This document shows positions 1-9,451 of a DNA stretch of 40,579 nt, piece by piece. The position numbers and the translations under genes were made by a program. The first letter of the stretch is position 1, and each line of letters starts with the position of its first letter. Under the pieces are notes generated by a model. It saw only the letters and a program-made list of their open reading frames with translations, was not told where the DNA came from and searched no databases. This DNA comes from Acidobacteriota bacterium (GTDB lineage: Bacteria > Acidobacteriota > Blastocatellia > Pyrinomonadales > Pyrinomonadaceae). The stretch covers positions 1-40,579 of the forward strand of contig JAIVJJ010000010.1 of the NCBI GenBank assembly GCA_020200095.1, in the 5' to 3' direction.

Positions 1-1
1 A

Positions 2-298
2 GCCAGCAAAAAAGCTACACAGCAACAGGCAGAAATAACCGTTACTTCTGAAGACGAAGTAATTAGAATTATTGGCACAGTAAAAAAAGTCGGCGCGAAA
101 ACTTTTTATCTGGAAAACGGCGTTTGGATTGATTCGGAGTTCAAAGAAGAAGCCAAGGTGCCGGAAACAAAACTTGTATTTGCCTCAAAAGATTTTTTTG
201 ATTTAATTGATAAGGAAAAACATTTGGCGCAGTATTTATCGCTGGGCGAAGAAGTCATCATAGTTTGGAAAGGCAAGATTTATCGAATTGTGAAATAG
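2..298 (+). CDS. C-terminal end of a probable VIT/VWA-family protein (partial)
   Basis: An open frame runs in from the left edge and stops with TAG at 296-298, leaving about 98 residues. The tail has the pattern TFYLENGVWIDSEF, then FASKDFFDLIDKE, then QYLSLGEEVIIVWKGKIYRI. From memory this matches the C-terminal region of acidobacterial proteins with vault/inter-alpha-trypsin (VIT) and von Willebrand A domains, where a short beta-rich tail follows the VWA domain. The diagnostic VIT and VWA parts lie outside the window, so the family call rests on the tail alone. The stop codon overlaps the first word of the heptameric inverted repeat that follows. Confidence 0.5.
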   Translation, partial: ASKKATQQQAEITVTSEDEVIRIIGTVKKVGAKTFYLENGVWIDSEFKEEAKVPETKLVFASKDFFDLIDKEKHLAQYLSLGEEVIIVWKGKIYRIVK

Positions 299-367
299 AT
301 GTCAGATATTAGATTGCTAGATGTTAGATAAAACCTTTTTGTTACTGACATCTGACATCTAACATCT
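297..367. repeat. Heptameric intergenic inverted repeat, site A
   Basis: Two nested perfect 11-bp inverted repeats are present: AGATGTCAGAT at 297-307 pairs with 350-360, and AGATGTTAGAT at 319-329 pairs with 357-367. The right arm is a clean 7-base tandem (three words ending in ACATC) and the left arm repeats AGAT at near-7-base spacing. It lies just downstream of the first gene and may also act as a transcription terminator, but there is no classical hairpin plus T-tract. Confidence 0.7.
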
Positions 368-445
368 TCCCAAAGAGGTGACTTTTAGCGAAATAAAGTT
401 TATTTTATTCGTTAAATTCACCTTTTTTATTTTATTATTCTTTTC

Positions 446-450
446 GGAGG
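446..450 (+). promoter_or_regulatory. Ribosome binding site deciding a GTG start
   Basis: GGAGG lies 8 bases before GTG at 459. The longer frame beginning with GTG at 378 has no spaced Shine-Dalgarno and would put 27 extra residues ahead of an otherwise normal signal peptide. Confidence 0.75.
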
Positions 451-458
451 AATCCTTT

Positions 459-1430
459 GTGTCAATTTGGAAGAAAGCAATTTTATTTTCTTTAATAACA
501 CTTTTATTACCGCAATTTTTTTATGCGCAAACAAATTGGAGCGCGGTTAAAAGCGGCGGCACAGGAGATTTGGTAGCAGTTTATTTTACGTCTGCGGAAC
601 GCGGTTTTGTGGCGGGCGACAAAGGCTATTTTGCCTACACAAACGACGGCGGAAGAAATTGGGCAAAACAATCTGTAGATACGCAGGAAGACATTAACGA
701 AATTTATTTTCGTAACGACAATAACGGTTATATTGTCGCGGGTAGAAAAATGTTTTTAACCGACGACGGCGGTCGCAGTTGGCGCGAGATAAAGATTTTT
801 GACCCGAAAGATTTTAAGAATTTATCGTCTGAGTTTTTAAGCGTGCGCTTTGCCGACAAAAAACGCGGGTTTGTCGTCGGCTCTATAATAAATAAAGAAG
901 ATGAGGTGGTAGATTCGCTAGTGATGCGAACCGACAATGGCGGTGAAACGTGGCAAAGAATCATTGTTCCTTCCAAACGAGAGTTGTATCACTTAGATTT
1001 TGTTAACAGTTCGCGTGGCTGGATTGTTGGCGATAAAGGTTTGATTTTGGCGACGAGCGATGGCGGCTTAACTTGGCGGATGCAGATTACTGAAACAGAT
1101 AAAGCGCTTTACAACGTTGATTTCAGAGATGAAAACGACGGATTTGCCGTCGGCGGCAAAGGCACGATTCTCCGAACCGAAAACGGCGGTGAATCCTGGG
1201 AAGCCGTAAAAATTAATTTTCTCGCCACATTTTTGCGCGTTAATTTCGCGGATGATAAAAACGGCTTTGTCGTCGGTTATAACGGTTCTATTTTACGTTC
1301 AACCGATAAAGGCAAAACGTGGGTCAAGCAGGAGAGCAATACAAAGGAAAATCTCTACGGACTGTTTATGAACAAAAAATACGGCTGGGCAGTTGGGGCA
1401 AAAGGATTGATTATGAAGTATCAAAAGTAG
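459..1430 (+). CDS. Exported Ycf48-like / BNR-repeat beta-propeller protein
   Basis: This 323-residue protein starts with a signal peptide (MSIWKKAIL, a leucine-rich core, then FYAQ) and is then built of six or seven similar blades of about 42 residues. Each blade has the GFVAGDKG / TNDGGRNW type signature (for example RGFVVGS with TDNGGETW, and GFAVGGKG with TENGGESW). That is the pattern of the photosystem II assembly factor Ycf48/HCF136 superfamily and of BNR/sortilin-like propellers. In non-photosynthetic bacteria these proteins are secreted or periplasmic and mostly of unknown role, so no photosynthetic function is implied. It stands alone between heptameric repeat site A and the broken acylase gene. 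Confidence 0.8.
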   Translation: MSIWKKAILFSLITLLLPQFFYAQTNWSAVKSGGTGDLVAVYFTSAERGFVAGDKGYFAYTNDGGRNWAKQSVDTQEDINEIYFRNDNNGYIVAGRKMFLTDDGGRSWREIKIFDPKDFKNLSSEFLSVRFADKKRGFVVGSIINKEDEVVDSLVMRTDNGGETWQRIIVPSKRELYHLDFVNSSRGWIVGDKGLILATSDGGLTWRMQITETDKALYNVDFRDENDGFAVGGKGTILRTENGGESWEAVKINFLATFLRVNFADDKNGFVVGYNGSILRSTDKGKTWVKQESNTKENLYGLFMNKKYGWAVGAKGLIMKYQK

Positions 1431-1598
1431 ATTCATTAAATATCACACATAGAAATAACTGTATAGACTTTCCTTAATTATGAAAAAACTCTTCATTAAA
1501 ATTATTCTCCGAGACAGATTGAACGTGCCGTTTTAACTAACTTACCGGTTAACGCGCTAAACGACGCAGCGTAATTTATCGGATTTAACTCAAAAAAC

Positions 1599-2585
1599 AT
1601 GCAAGCCAATGCAATGGAATTCACTTTAAGACTACAAACTTCAAAAACTGTTATCACGGTTTTCATATTTGCCTTTTTAATTTTGTTTAGTGGCAAAACG
1701 TTAGCCGCCAATAAAACAGCGGATAATCTCGCACGCTCGGTCACGATTTATCGGGACGCTTTCGGAGTTCCGCACATTTACGGACGCACGGATGAGAGCG
1801 TCGTTTTCGGACTGATGTATGCCCAGTCGGAAGATAATTTCTGGCAGTTGGAAGAAGACTACATTAACAAATTAGGTCGCGCAGCGGAAGTATATGGAAA
1901 CGCGCGGCTTGCCGGAGATTTGATGACGCGGCTGTTTGAGACGAGCAGACGAGCGCAGGATGAATACAAAAGTTTAAGTCCGCAGATGCGAAAACTGTGC
2001 GATGCTTACGCCGCCGGACTTAATTATTATCTCGAACGACACCCGGAAGTTCGTCCTCGTCTGATTAACCGTTTCGAGCCTTGGTTTGTGCTGATAACAG
2101 GCGCGCCACAGCTTGCGTCCTTGGGAATTACGACGCAGGAAATACGGACGCTTTTCAAAAACCTTCCCGCTGCGCCACCGCCAACTCCTACTCCCGGCGA
2201 ATCTGTCGAAGAAGGCTCGAATATGTGGGCAATTAGCCCGCAAAAAAGCGCATCGGGACACGCAATGTTGTTTATCAATCCGCACGTCGGTTTTTTCGGT
2301 GGCGGGCAGCGTTACGAAGCGCATCTGCACAGCAAACAAGGTTTGAACATCTCCGGTTTTGCAATGCTCGGCTCGCCTTATATTTGGTCTGGACACAACG
2401 AATTTTTGGGGTGGAGTCATACAAACACAGGCGCTGATTCGACAGATGTTTTTATTGAAACTTTCGACAACCCGCAAAACCCGCTTGCTTATCGCTACGG
2501 AAACGGTTACCGCAACGCCGTCGAATGGACTGATGAAATTCCGGTTAAAAATCAGGAAAAGACGGAAATGAAACGCCGTTTCTGA
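1599..2585 (+). pseudogene. Penicillin-acylase-family (S45) N-terminal fragment
   Basis: The fragment encodes a signal peptide (about residues 1-36), the alpha region ([25 protein letters not shown], shown in part) and the start of the beta region. The autoprocessing/nucleophile site reads EEGSNMWA, with Gly206-Ser207, as in Ntn-hydrolase acylases that cut N-acyl amide or acyl-homoserine-lactone bonds in the periplasm. The frame then ends at TGA just after the family-conserved KRRF near 2575, where related enzymes continue into a THHGP motif and over 100 further residues. The remainder resumes in another frame (see the next entry), so no complete enzyme can be made. ATG 1614 is an alternative start that keeps the signal peptide. 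Confidence 0.8.
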
Positions 2586-3472
2586 CTTCGACCACAGACA
2601 ATCCCGACCGCTCGAAATTTCCGGTTTATATGGCGCCCGATCTTGACACGCCGCGAGCGCAGATGTCGCGGCGCATACTTTCGTCAAAGGAAAAGTTCAC
2701 GTTTGAAGAATGGGCACGATTATCGCTCGATACTCATATGATTTTGGCTGAAACATTTGTGCCGGAGCTTGTTTCGATTTGGGAAAAACTACGGCAAACC
2801 GATGCTGCCAAAGCAAATAAACTTGTCGAACCAATTGCAGTTTTGAAATCTTGGGATTACAACAGCCAAACCAATTCCGTGCCGACGACGCTGTTTATGC
2901 TGTATTTTGAACAGCTTCAGCGTGTCAACCGCGAGCGAGCCGCACAACGCACGGACGACGCGCCAATTGCGCCGCAGACGCTCGCCGAGCAGTTAAATAA
3001 AATTGATGCCGCCGTAAAAATTACGGCTTTCGAGCGGGCTTTAAATGAATTGCAAAACGATTACGGCAAATGGCAAGTCGAGTGGGGAGAAATCAACCGT
3101 CTTCAGCGCATTCATTCGAGCGCAACGCTGGAAAAATTTGATGACGCGAAGCCGAGCCTTCCCGTGCCGGGCGCAAGTGGTCAAGCCGGAAGCCTTTTTA
3201 CGTTCAACACGCGCCGCGAGGCGGGACAAAAACGGCGCTACGGCATCAGCGGCAATTCTTATTTGGCGGTGGTCGAATTCAGCCCGCGCGTGCGTGCGCG
3301 TTCGCTGCTGGTTTTCGGTCAGAGTGCCGACCCGAAATCACCGCATTTTTTCGACCAAGCCGAATTGTATTCCACAAAACAATACAAGCCCGCGTGGTTT
3401 GAACTGAAGGAAATCAAGCGCAATCTCGAACGCAGTTATCATCCCGGCGGCGAAACTGTTTTACGCAAGTGA
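2569..3472 (+). pseudogene. Penicillin-acylase-family (S45) C-terminal fragment
   Basis: In the third frame, sense resumes at about 2569 with [19 protein letters not shown], which corresponds to the N(S/A)TPF region of S45 acylases, and continues [18 protein letters not shown]. The first ATG in this frame is 2630. The C-terminal half is well preserved to the stop at 3470-3472: the [14 protein letters not shown] region, the [10 protein letters not shown] loop, and the terminal [20 protein letters not shown] stretch. What is missing between this and the upstream fragment is the central beta-subunit segment (KTHHGP onward), probably 130-190 residues. A ribosome start at 2630 would give a domain without the catalytic serine. 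Confidence 0.8.
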
Positions 3473-3545
3473 TAATTCTTTACCACGACAATTAAAATGA
3501 ATCCGAAATTTTTTAGTCCGCTAAGTCTTTCGGATTTTACTGATT

Positions 3546-5186
3546 ATGTTTAATCAATATCAAAGGCTTGCATCCGTTTTGCTGCTTTTCGCAATAATTG
3601 CGGTGGCGTTTCAGACACAATTCTTTGCCCAGCGTCGCCTAAAGAAATCTCCGCTCGGTGAAGAATTGAAGCTGGATTTATTGATAAAAGGCGGAACGGT
3701 TATTGATGGTTCGGGTTCTGCGCCGATTAAGGCGGACATCGGCATTCGCGGCGAACTGATTGTCTTTATCGGTAAATCTGCCAAATCAAAAGTCACCGCC
3801 GCGAGAACGCTCGATGTCGCCGGGATGACGGTCGCACCCGGATTCGTTGACCCGCACACGCATACCCTCGAAGACCTTTCAAATCCAAAGTCGAATAGTA
3901 ACGAAAACTATCTAATGCAGGGTGTTACAACGGTCGTCACCGGCAACGATGGTGACGGACCCGTCCGCATCGCCGAAACGCTCGAAAAATGGGAGCAGCA
4001 GGGAATCGGGACGAATGCCGCTCTGCTGGTTGGTCATGGCAGCGCTCGCCGGCAGGTGATTGGAATGGGCGATGTCGAGCCTTCCGTCGAACAACTCGCG
4101 CAAATGAAAAACTTAATCGCGCGGGCGATGAGCGAAGGAGCTTTCGGTATGTCAACCGGACTTTTCTCTGCTCCCGGCAGTTTTGCCAAAACCGAAGAGG
4201 TCATCGAGCTTGCCAAAGCGGTTGCAGAAAAACGCGGCATTTATGACACGCATATGCGCGACGAAGGCTCTTATTCAATCGGGTTGCTCGATTCGGTTCG
4301 AGAGACAATCCGCATCGGGCGCGAAGCAAAAATTCCTGTTCACATATCGCACATAAAGGCTCTCGGAACAGACGTTTGGGGACAAAGCCGCGAAGTCGTC
4401 AGGCTTATCAGACAAGCACGCGCCAGAGGAATTTCAGTTACCGCCAACCAGTATCCTTATGCCGCTTCCGGTACAAACATCGCCGCCGCTCTCGTTCCCC
4501 GCTGGGCGGAAGCGGGCGGTAATGCACAGCTTCTCGAACGAATCAAAGACCCGAATGTTCGTCCCCGACTGCTCGTTGAAATGGAGGCAAATTTGAAACG
4601 GCGCAACGGAGCTGAAGCAATTTTAATTACAAGGGCGCGCGACCAACAGATGGTCGGAAAAACGCTTGGCGCATTAGCGCGGCAATGGAAAAAAACGCCG
4701 GTTGAAGCCGCACTCGACATTGTTATCGCTGGTGGAGCGGGCATTGCTTCGTTTAATATGAGCGAATCCGACATTAAATATTTTATGAAACAAAATTTTG
4801 TAATGACCGGCTCTGATGGGTCTGCCGGTCATCCGCGAAAATACGGAACTTTTCCCCGAAAATTGCGCGAATACGTATTTGAAAAAAAACTTATCACGCT
4901 GCCTTTTGCTATTCGCATAAGCAGCGCGTTGACGGCTGAAAACTTTCGCATTCCCGAACGCGGGCGATTGCTAGTTGGGTATTTCGCGGACGTTATCGTA
5001 TTTGACTCGAAAACAGTTGCCGACCGCGCCACTTATGAACAACCGGAAATTCCGGCGGTGGGAATGAAATACGTTTTCGTCAACGGTAAAACGGCGGTTG
5101 ATGATGGAAAATATACGGGAATCCTGGCGGGGAGACCTTTACGCGGAAAGTGGTCAATCGAGAGGGCATCGAAAATTTATCCCTAA
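3546..5186 (+). CDS. N-acyl-D-amino-acid deacylase (amidohydrolase)
   Basis: A 546-residue exported amidohydrolase. A hydrophobic signal segment (residues 8-28, ending FFAQ) precedes the LLIKGGTVIDGSG small beta domain. The metal-site strand follows: GFVDPHTHT (His104, His106), then STGLFSAPG, DTHMRDEG, PVHISHIKALG and the conserved TGSDGSAGHPRKYGTF with the catalytic Asp. The C-terminal part (ADVIVFDSKTVADRATYEQP) matches D-aminoacylases, which release D-amino acids from N-acyl-D-amino acids. The length and motif order look intact. It follows the broken acylase by 73 bases, so both may have belonged to one amide-hydrolysing unit. The exact substrate cannot be read from sequence. Confidence 0.85.
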   Translation: MFNQYQRLASVLLLFAIIAVAFQTQFFAQRRLKKSPLGEELKLDLLIKGGTVIDGSGSAPIKADIGIRGELIVFIGKSAKSKVTAARTLDVAGMTVAPGFVDPHTHTLEDLSNPKSNSNENYLMQGVTTVVTGNDGDGPVRIAETLEKWEQQGIGTNAALLVGHGSARRQVIGMGDVEPSVEQLAQMKNLIARAMSEGAFGMSTGLFSAPGSFAKTEEVIELAKAVAEKRGIYDTHMRDEGSYSIGLLDSVRETIRIGREAKIPVHISHIKALGTDVWGQSREVVRLIRQARARGISVTANQYPYAASGTNIAAALVPRWAEAGGNAQLLERIKDPNVRPRLLVEMEANLKRRNGAEAILITRARDQQMVGKTLGALARQWKKTPVEAALDIVIAGGAGIASFNMSESDIKYFMKQNFVMTGSDGSAGHPRKYGTFPRKLREYVFEKKLITLPFAIRISSALTAENFRIPERGRLLVGYFADVIVFDSKTVADRATYEQPEIPAVGMKYVFVNGKTAVDDGKYTGILAGRPLRGKWSIERASKIYP

Positions 5187-5229
5187 ACAGACGCAAGTCT
5201 TAGGAAAGGCTCGCTCTCGAAGCGAATGT

Positions 5230-5267
5230 GCCGATTTGGAACTTTACCTTCATCCGGTCAAATCGGC
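5230..5267 (+). terminator. Hairpin downstream of deacylase, terminator-like
   Basis: GCCGATTTG at 5230-5238 is perfectly complementary to CAAATCGGC at 5259-5267, with a 20-base loop, followed by TGCCCTTTTGATTT. The T-tract is short, so termination is plausible but not certain. Confidence 0.45.
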
Positions 5268-5514
5268 TGCCCTTTTGATTTACCGATGGATACAAAAGAA
5301 TTGAAAACAGTCGGTTAATTCTGATTTACTTTTATCTTTTTTGGAAAAGCATTTATAGCTTCAATTTTCCCATCTTACAAACGTCGTTATAAAAAAAATC
5401 GGTAAAAGTGAAATTTTTCTTAACTATTTTTCTTTTTTGTGTTATTTTGCATAAATAATTCTTGTTAAAGCTTTACATTTCATAAGGCGCTTTTATTCTA
5501 AATTCAAAATTTGT

Positions 5515-5519
5515 GGAGG
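5515..5519 (+). promoter_or_regulatory. Ribosome binding site for the receptor gene
   Basis: GGAGG is placed 8 bases before ATG 5528. This fixes the start at 5528 rather than at the in-frame GTG 5513, which lies inside the site. Confidence 0.8.
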
Positions 5520-5527
5520 TCATCACA

Positions 5528-8500
5528 ATGGTTAGGAAATCATTTTATTTCCTTTTATCTGCTTTTGCTTGCTCGATTTTATGCGTTAATTTCGCTTTCG
5601 CGCAAGGAACAACTTCTCGCATAACCGGAACTGTGCAGGACAATACCGGCGCCGCTGTTTCCGGCGCAACGGTAACTTTAGCCAATGAAGGAACCGGAAC
5701 TTCTTTAACAACGGAAACGAGTGAGAGCGGTTCTTACACTTTCGACTTGATTCAAGTCGGAACTTATAGCGTTTCGGTAGAAAGGCAAGGTTTCAAAAAA
5801 TTCGTTTCAACAGGAAACGCCATCAGCGTCAATGTACCGGCGACGGTTAATGTTACGCTGGAAATTGGCGGTTTGAATGAAACGGTGACAGTCCAGGCAA
5901 CTGCTGAAGTTGTTCAAACAAGCACTTCCGGCAATGTTGGAAGCACCATTGAACAACGAACGTTAGAAGCCTTGCCAGTTGTCAGTTTGCGTGGACGCAA
6001 TCCGCTCGATTTAATTAATTTTCAACCCGGAGTTACTTTTGGCTCAAACACCGGGGGCGGCATTCATGTACACGGTTCGCGTGACCGGGCTTTTAATTTT
6101 ACGCTCGACGGGATTGACATCAATGAATCAAGTGCGGGTGGAGCTAATTTCACGCCTATTCGAGCGAATCCGGATTCGCTTCAAGAGATGCAATTTGTAA
6201 CGAGTAATTTTACAGCTGAACTCGGACGAAGCAGTGGGGCGCAAGTTTCGTTGATTACAAAAAGCGGAACCAATCAATTTAGAGGAAATGTTTTCGAGTT
6301 TTACCAAACGCCGGAATTTATAGCTAATGAATGGGAAAACAATGCAGTTGGGCTGCCGAAAAGACAGTTTGTGCAGCATATTTATGGCGGAAGTCTGGGC
6401 GGACCCATTATCAAAAACAAATTCTTCTTTTTTACGAATTTGCAAATGCTGCGTGCAACAGAAAGCCGTCAAGTATCAAGCAATGTCTACACGCAGACAG
6501 CCCGACAAGGCATTTTCCGGTATATCGTTGGGGGAAGAAACGCTCCTGCAGGAACGTCCGCTTCTACTGCAAATCCCGCGGGGGCTTCGGTGGATGCTGC
6601 GGGTAATCCATTATATCCGGTTTGTAATGGCAATCCCCCGACAAACACCCCTTGCATTGCTTCTTACAATATTGGCGCCAGTAGTCCGATAACTATTGAT
6701 CCGAGGTTGCAGGGAGTAATTAATGCAATGCCTTTGCCAAATGACTTTATAAGTACCTCCACGGCTAACCCTACCGATGGGTTAAATTTTGCAAGGATTA
6801 CCTTCAATGCGCCTCAGCGCGAAAAGCAATACGATTTCGTCTCGAAATTTGATTATAAATTTGCTGAAAACAATCAGATATATGTGCGCTATGCACAAGG
6901 TAATCAAGACACCTTTGGTGATTTCGTTAATGATGGATGGCGCCTTTTCCCAGATTCGCCGGATCAGGTTAATACATTTCGCCGACCAAGGAATCTGGCA
7001 ATAAATCACCGCTGGTCACCAACTGCTAATTTGACAAACGAGTTTGTTTTCGGCATCAACAGGTTTGGGTTTACATTTGCAACACCTACGCCAAACGAGG
7101 ACTTTCCCTATGCTTTCAATACAATTGCGACGCCGGAATCAAATTTTGCTTATAACGCAAGAAAGGTGCGAACTTATCAATTCGTTGACAATATAACGTA
7201 TGTAATGGGGTCGCACTTGTTGAAAGGTGGATTTAATTTTCGGTTTGGACGTCAAGAAGATGATAGGTCATCAGCAGGAGGACAAATTGAACCGCGAATC
7301 GGATTCGGCGCTGGATCGAGCGATTTTACAGGTTACAATTTGCCTACTGCCGGTTCGACCAGCATCAATTCTGCTGACAGAACTACTCTTCAAGCTGCAA
7401 TCAACAACTTTATCGGTCGGATAGGATCTATTTCACAAGGATTTGTTTCAGACCCCAGTAATCCGAGCCAGTTTGCGCCAGCCGGCACTCGCTATACCGA
7501 GGTTGCCGATTATCCTGAATACGATTTTTACATTCAGGATACCTGGAAAGCACGACAGAATTTGACGCTTGACCTTGGCTTGCGTTGGGAATTCAAGCTA
7601 GCTCCTACTACGCAGGTCAGACCGGTATTGAGACCGAATCAACCCTTTACGGCTGGTTCTGCGCCGACTAATACTCTGCGTTTTGAAGAAGGCGAGCTAT
7701 TTCCTAACGACATGAACAATTTATCGCCTTCAATTGGTTTTGCCTGGGATCCGTTTAGTGATGGTAAAACATCAATTCGGGCAAATTACCGTTTGTCTTA
7801 TGACAAATTTCCGTCGCAATTGTTTGCCGCAAACATTTTCCAGAGCGCTCCCGGAAATACGACTCCCGGCACAATCACCGGCATCGCATCGCAAAACAGA
7901 TTGCTAAGAAATGGAATACCTAATGTCACTCCAACTCGGACGCCAGATGAATTACGTCAGCCAGCGGCATTTTCGACAAGCAGCATCGTTTTGATAGACC
8001 CCGATTTGCAATTCCCGGAAAGCCATCAATGGTTTTTTGGAGTGCAGCGCGAACTTGGGTTCAACAATGTGCTGGAAGTAAATTACATCGGCAGAAAAGG
8101 AGAACATCTTTTCGGCGGATATGACGCAAACCAAGTCAACATTTTGGCTGCTGATCCGCGATGTAATCAAAACTTTTTGCAAGCATTTAACGCAATTCGT
8201 GGTGGTTCGACTAACGAATGTTTAACGAATTTGTTGTTTACCGGAAGTACAACCAATAGCGCCGGAACGACAACCTTTAGAAATATCACGGCTGTTTCCT
8301 CAGCTCTTTCGACAACAAATACAGGCGGGGGCGTTGCGGCTGCCGCTGCCGCTGTTTCTCAAAATTCTAACAGCAGTGGACAGCAAATAATAGGATTAGC
8401 GACCGGATTTAATAATCCGTTCTTTTTCCAACCGTTCCCGCAGTTTTCAAGCGCTTTGAATGTTTTAGACAGCAAGGACTACTCGCGCTATCACGGGTTG

Positions 8501-9253
8501 GAAGTGATTTTGAAACGCCGTCTGACAAGCGGCATCGGTTATCAAGTCGGTTACACCTGGTCTGTGTCGAAAGACACTCGTTCTTTTGATCCGACCTTTA
8601 CGCTTGTTAGCCGCGGTAATGCACAATCGGCTTCGAGTACGCCGTTTGACATTAATAATCGTGATTTGAATTACTCCTGGTCCGATTTTGACCGGCGACA
8701 TGTTGTACAAGCTACATTTGTTGCTGAAGTGCCATTTGGTCGAGGACGCGCCTTTGGTTCTGATATGCCGAAAGTGCTTGATTATGTTATCGGGGGCTGG
8801 CAGCTTTCAGGAACATTTTTCTGGGGTTCTGGACGACCGTTTACCGTTTATTCAGGCTTGAATACTTTCAGCAACGCTGTTCAATCAACGGCTAACTGCA
8901 ACAATTGCCCGCGAGATTTGGGCAAACTGGTTCAGGAAAACGGTTTGAATTATTGGTTTACCAAAGAACAGCGAGATATGTTTTCCCAACCTGCGCCAGG
9001 TGAGCTTGGAAATACGCCCCGGAATTATTTTATCGGTCCGAGTCGTAACTCAATAAATGCGTCGCTTTCCAAGAAATTCAAATTTTCGGAAAGATACAGT
9101 TTCGACTTAAGGGTTGACGCAAGTAATTTGCCAAATATTCCTTCATTTGGCTTACCAACCGCAACCGCTAGTTCCACTTCTTTCGGACAGATTGGAAATA
9201 GCGTATTAAGTTTTTCTAGAAGACTACAATTTTCAGGTAAATTTAATTTCTAA
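5528..9253 (+). CDS. Oar-like TonB-dependent outer-membrane receptor
   Basis: A 1241-residue protein. It has a signal peptide ending in FAFAQ (about residue 26), then a carboxypeptidase-regulatory/CNA-B-like domain (SRITGTVQDNTGAAVSGATV, residues 29-115). A plug domain follows (LPVVSLRGRNPLDLINFQPG, then TLDGIDIN, then SLQEMQFVTSNFTAELGRSSG, in part). The rest is a long beta-barrel with alternating aromatic strands ending in LQFSGKFNF, a C-terminal Phe typical of outer-membrane barrels. This is the common Acidobacteriota 'Oar/TonB-dependent receptor' class, thought to import large or complex substrates; the ligand is unknown. A low-complexity Ala/Ser stretch lies at about 8330-8390. It is an independent transcription unit: an A/T-rich leader upstream and a strong terminator immediately after. 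Confidence 0.9.
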   Translation: MVRKSFYFLLSAFACSILCVNFAFAQGTTSRITGTVQDNTGAAVSGATVTLANEGTGTSLTTETSESGSYTFDLIQVGTYSVSVERQGFKKFVSTGNAISVNVPATVNVTLEIGGLNETVTVQATAEVVQTSTSGNVGSTIEQRTLEALPVVSLRGRNPLDLINFQPGVTFGSNTGGGIHVHGSRDRAFNFTLDGIDINESSAGGANFTPIRANPDSLQEMQFVTSNFTAELGRSSGAQVSLITKSGTNQFRGNVFEFYQTPEFIANEWENNAVGLPKRQFVQHIYGGSLGGPIIKNKFFFFTNLQMLRATESRQVSSNVYTQTARQGIFRYIVGGRNAPAGTSASTANPAGASVDAAGNPLYPVCNGNPPTNTPCIASYNIGASSPITIDPRLQGVINAMPLPNDFISTSTANPTDGLNFARITFNAPQREKQYDFVSKFDYKFAENNQIYVRYAQGNQDTFGDFVNDGWRLFPDSPDQVNTFRRPRNLAINHRWSPTANLTNEFVFGINRFGFTFATPTPNEDFPYAFNTIATPESNFAYNARKVRTYQFVDNITYVMGSHLLKGGFNFRFGRQEDDRSSAGGQIEPRIGFGAGSSDFTGYNLPTAGSTSINSADRTTLQAAINNFIGRIGSISQGFVSDPSNPSQFAPAGTRYTEVADYPEYDFYIQDTWKARQNLTLDLGLRWEFKLAPTTQVRPVLRPNQPFTAGSAPTNTLRFEEGELFPNDMNNLSPSIGFAWDPFSDGKTSIRANYRLSYDKFPSQLFAANIFQSAPGNTTPGTITGIASQNRLLRNGIPNVTPTRTPDELRQPAAFSTSSIVLIDPDLQFPESHQWFFGVQRELGFNNVLEVNYIGRKGEHLFGGYDANQVNILAADPRCNQNFLQAFNAIRGGSTNECLTNLLFTGSTTNSAGTTTFRNITAVSSALSTTNTGGGVAAAAAAVSQNSNSSGQQIIGLATGFNNPFFFQPFPQFSSALNVLDSKDYSRYHGLEVILKRRLTSGIGYQVGYTWSVSKDTRSFDPTFTLVSRGNAQSASSTPFDINNRDLNYSWSDFDRRHVVQATFVAEVPFGRGRAFGSDMPKVLDYVIGGWQLSGTFFWGSGRPFTVYSGLNTFSNAVQSTANCNNCPRDLGKLVQENGLNYWFTKEQRDMFSQPAPGELGNTPRNYFIGPSRNSINASLSKKFKFSERYSFDLRVDASNLPNIPSFGLPTATASSTSFGQIGNSVLSFSRRLQFSGKFNF

Positions 9254-9273
9254 ATTGGATGATAATTGAAACT

Positions 9274-9317
9274 AAAAATCTCCGCGAATTTTTAATATAA
9301 AATTCGCGGAGATTTTT
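9274..9317 (+). terminator. Strong intrinsic terminator after the receptor
   Basis: AAAAATCTCCGCGAATTTT pairs with AAAATTCGCGGAGATTTTT around a very short loop, and the right arm runs straight into a T-tract at 9313-9318. This is a textbook Rho-independent terminator about 20 bases after the stop codon. Confidence 0.9.
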
Positions 9318-9336
9318 TGTAAAATATTTTTTACAA
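9317..9336. terminator. Second A/T hairpin directly behind the terminator
   Basis: TTGTAAAA-TATT-TTTTACAA is a perfect 8-bp inverted repeat that starts within the T-tract of the preceding terminator, giving a tandem arrangement. It is weak on its own. Confidence 0.5.
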
Positions 9337-9451
9337 AAGCAACTCAACTTAAAAGGCAGGCATCATTATTAACAGGCTAAGAGTCGAGCCGATATATTTC
9401 AAAAATTTTTTAGCACGGCTTAAAGTCTTTCTGATTCCTCCTGTTTCTTTT

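Larger units (their letters stand above)
5187..5527. other. Intergenic region upstream of the TonB-dependent receptor
   Basis: These 341 bases hold no convincing gene. A short plus-strand reading frame overlapping the end of the deacylase is a shadow. The stretch contains the hairpin at 5230-5267 and then an A/T-rich leader that should include the receptor promoter, although I cannot single out convincing -35/-10 boxes. No riboswitch was recognised. Confidence 0.6.

Noticed and set aside
297-367. CRISPR-like repeat array
   Set aside because: The units are 7 bases, contiguous, with no spacers, and no cas gene is nearby.
378-458. Upstream extension of the Ycf48-like gene to GTG 378
   Set aside because: It has no properly spaced Shine-Dalgarno, and it would bury the signal peptide that begins at 459 behind GGAGG.
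1480-1536. Eighteen-codon frame MKKLFIKIILRDRLNVPF
   Set aside because: It could be a gene remnant, but it has no ribosome binding site and is too short to support.
2569-2632. Two independent adjacent genes instead of a broken acylase
   Set aside because: The downstream frame begins in mid-domain with the NETPF motif before any start codon and lacks a ribosome binding site; together the parts cover one S45 protein minus its centre.
5098-5304. Small plus-strand frame at the end of the deacylase gene
   Set aside because: It mostly overlaps the deacylase in another frame and runs through the hairpin; no start signal or protein-like features.
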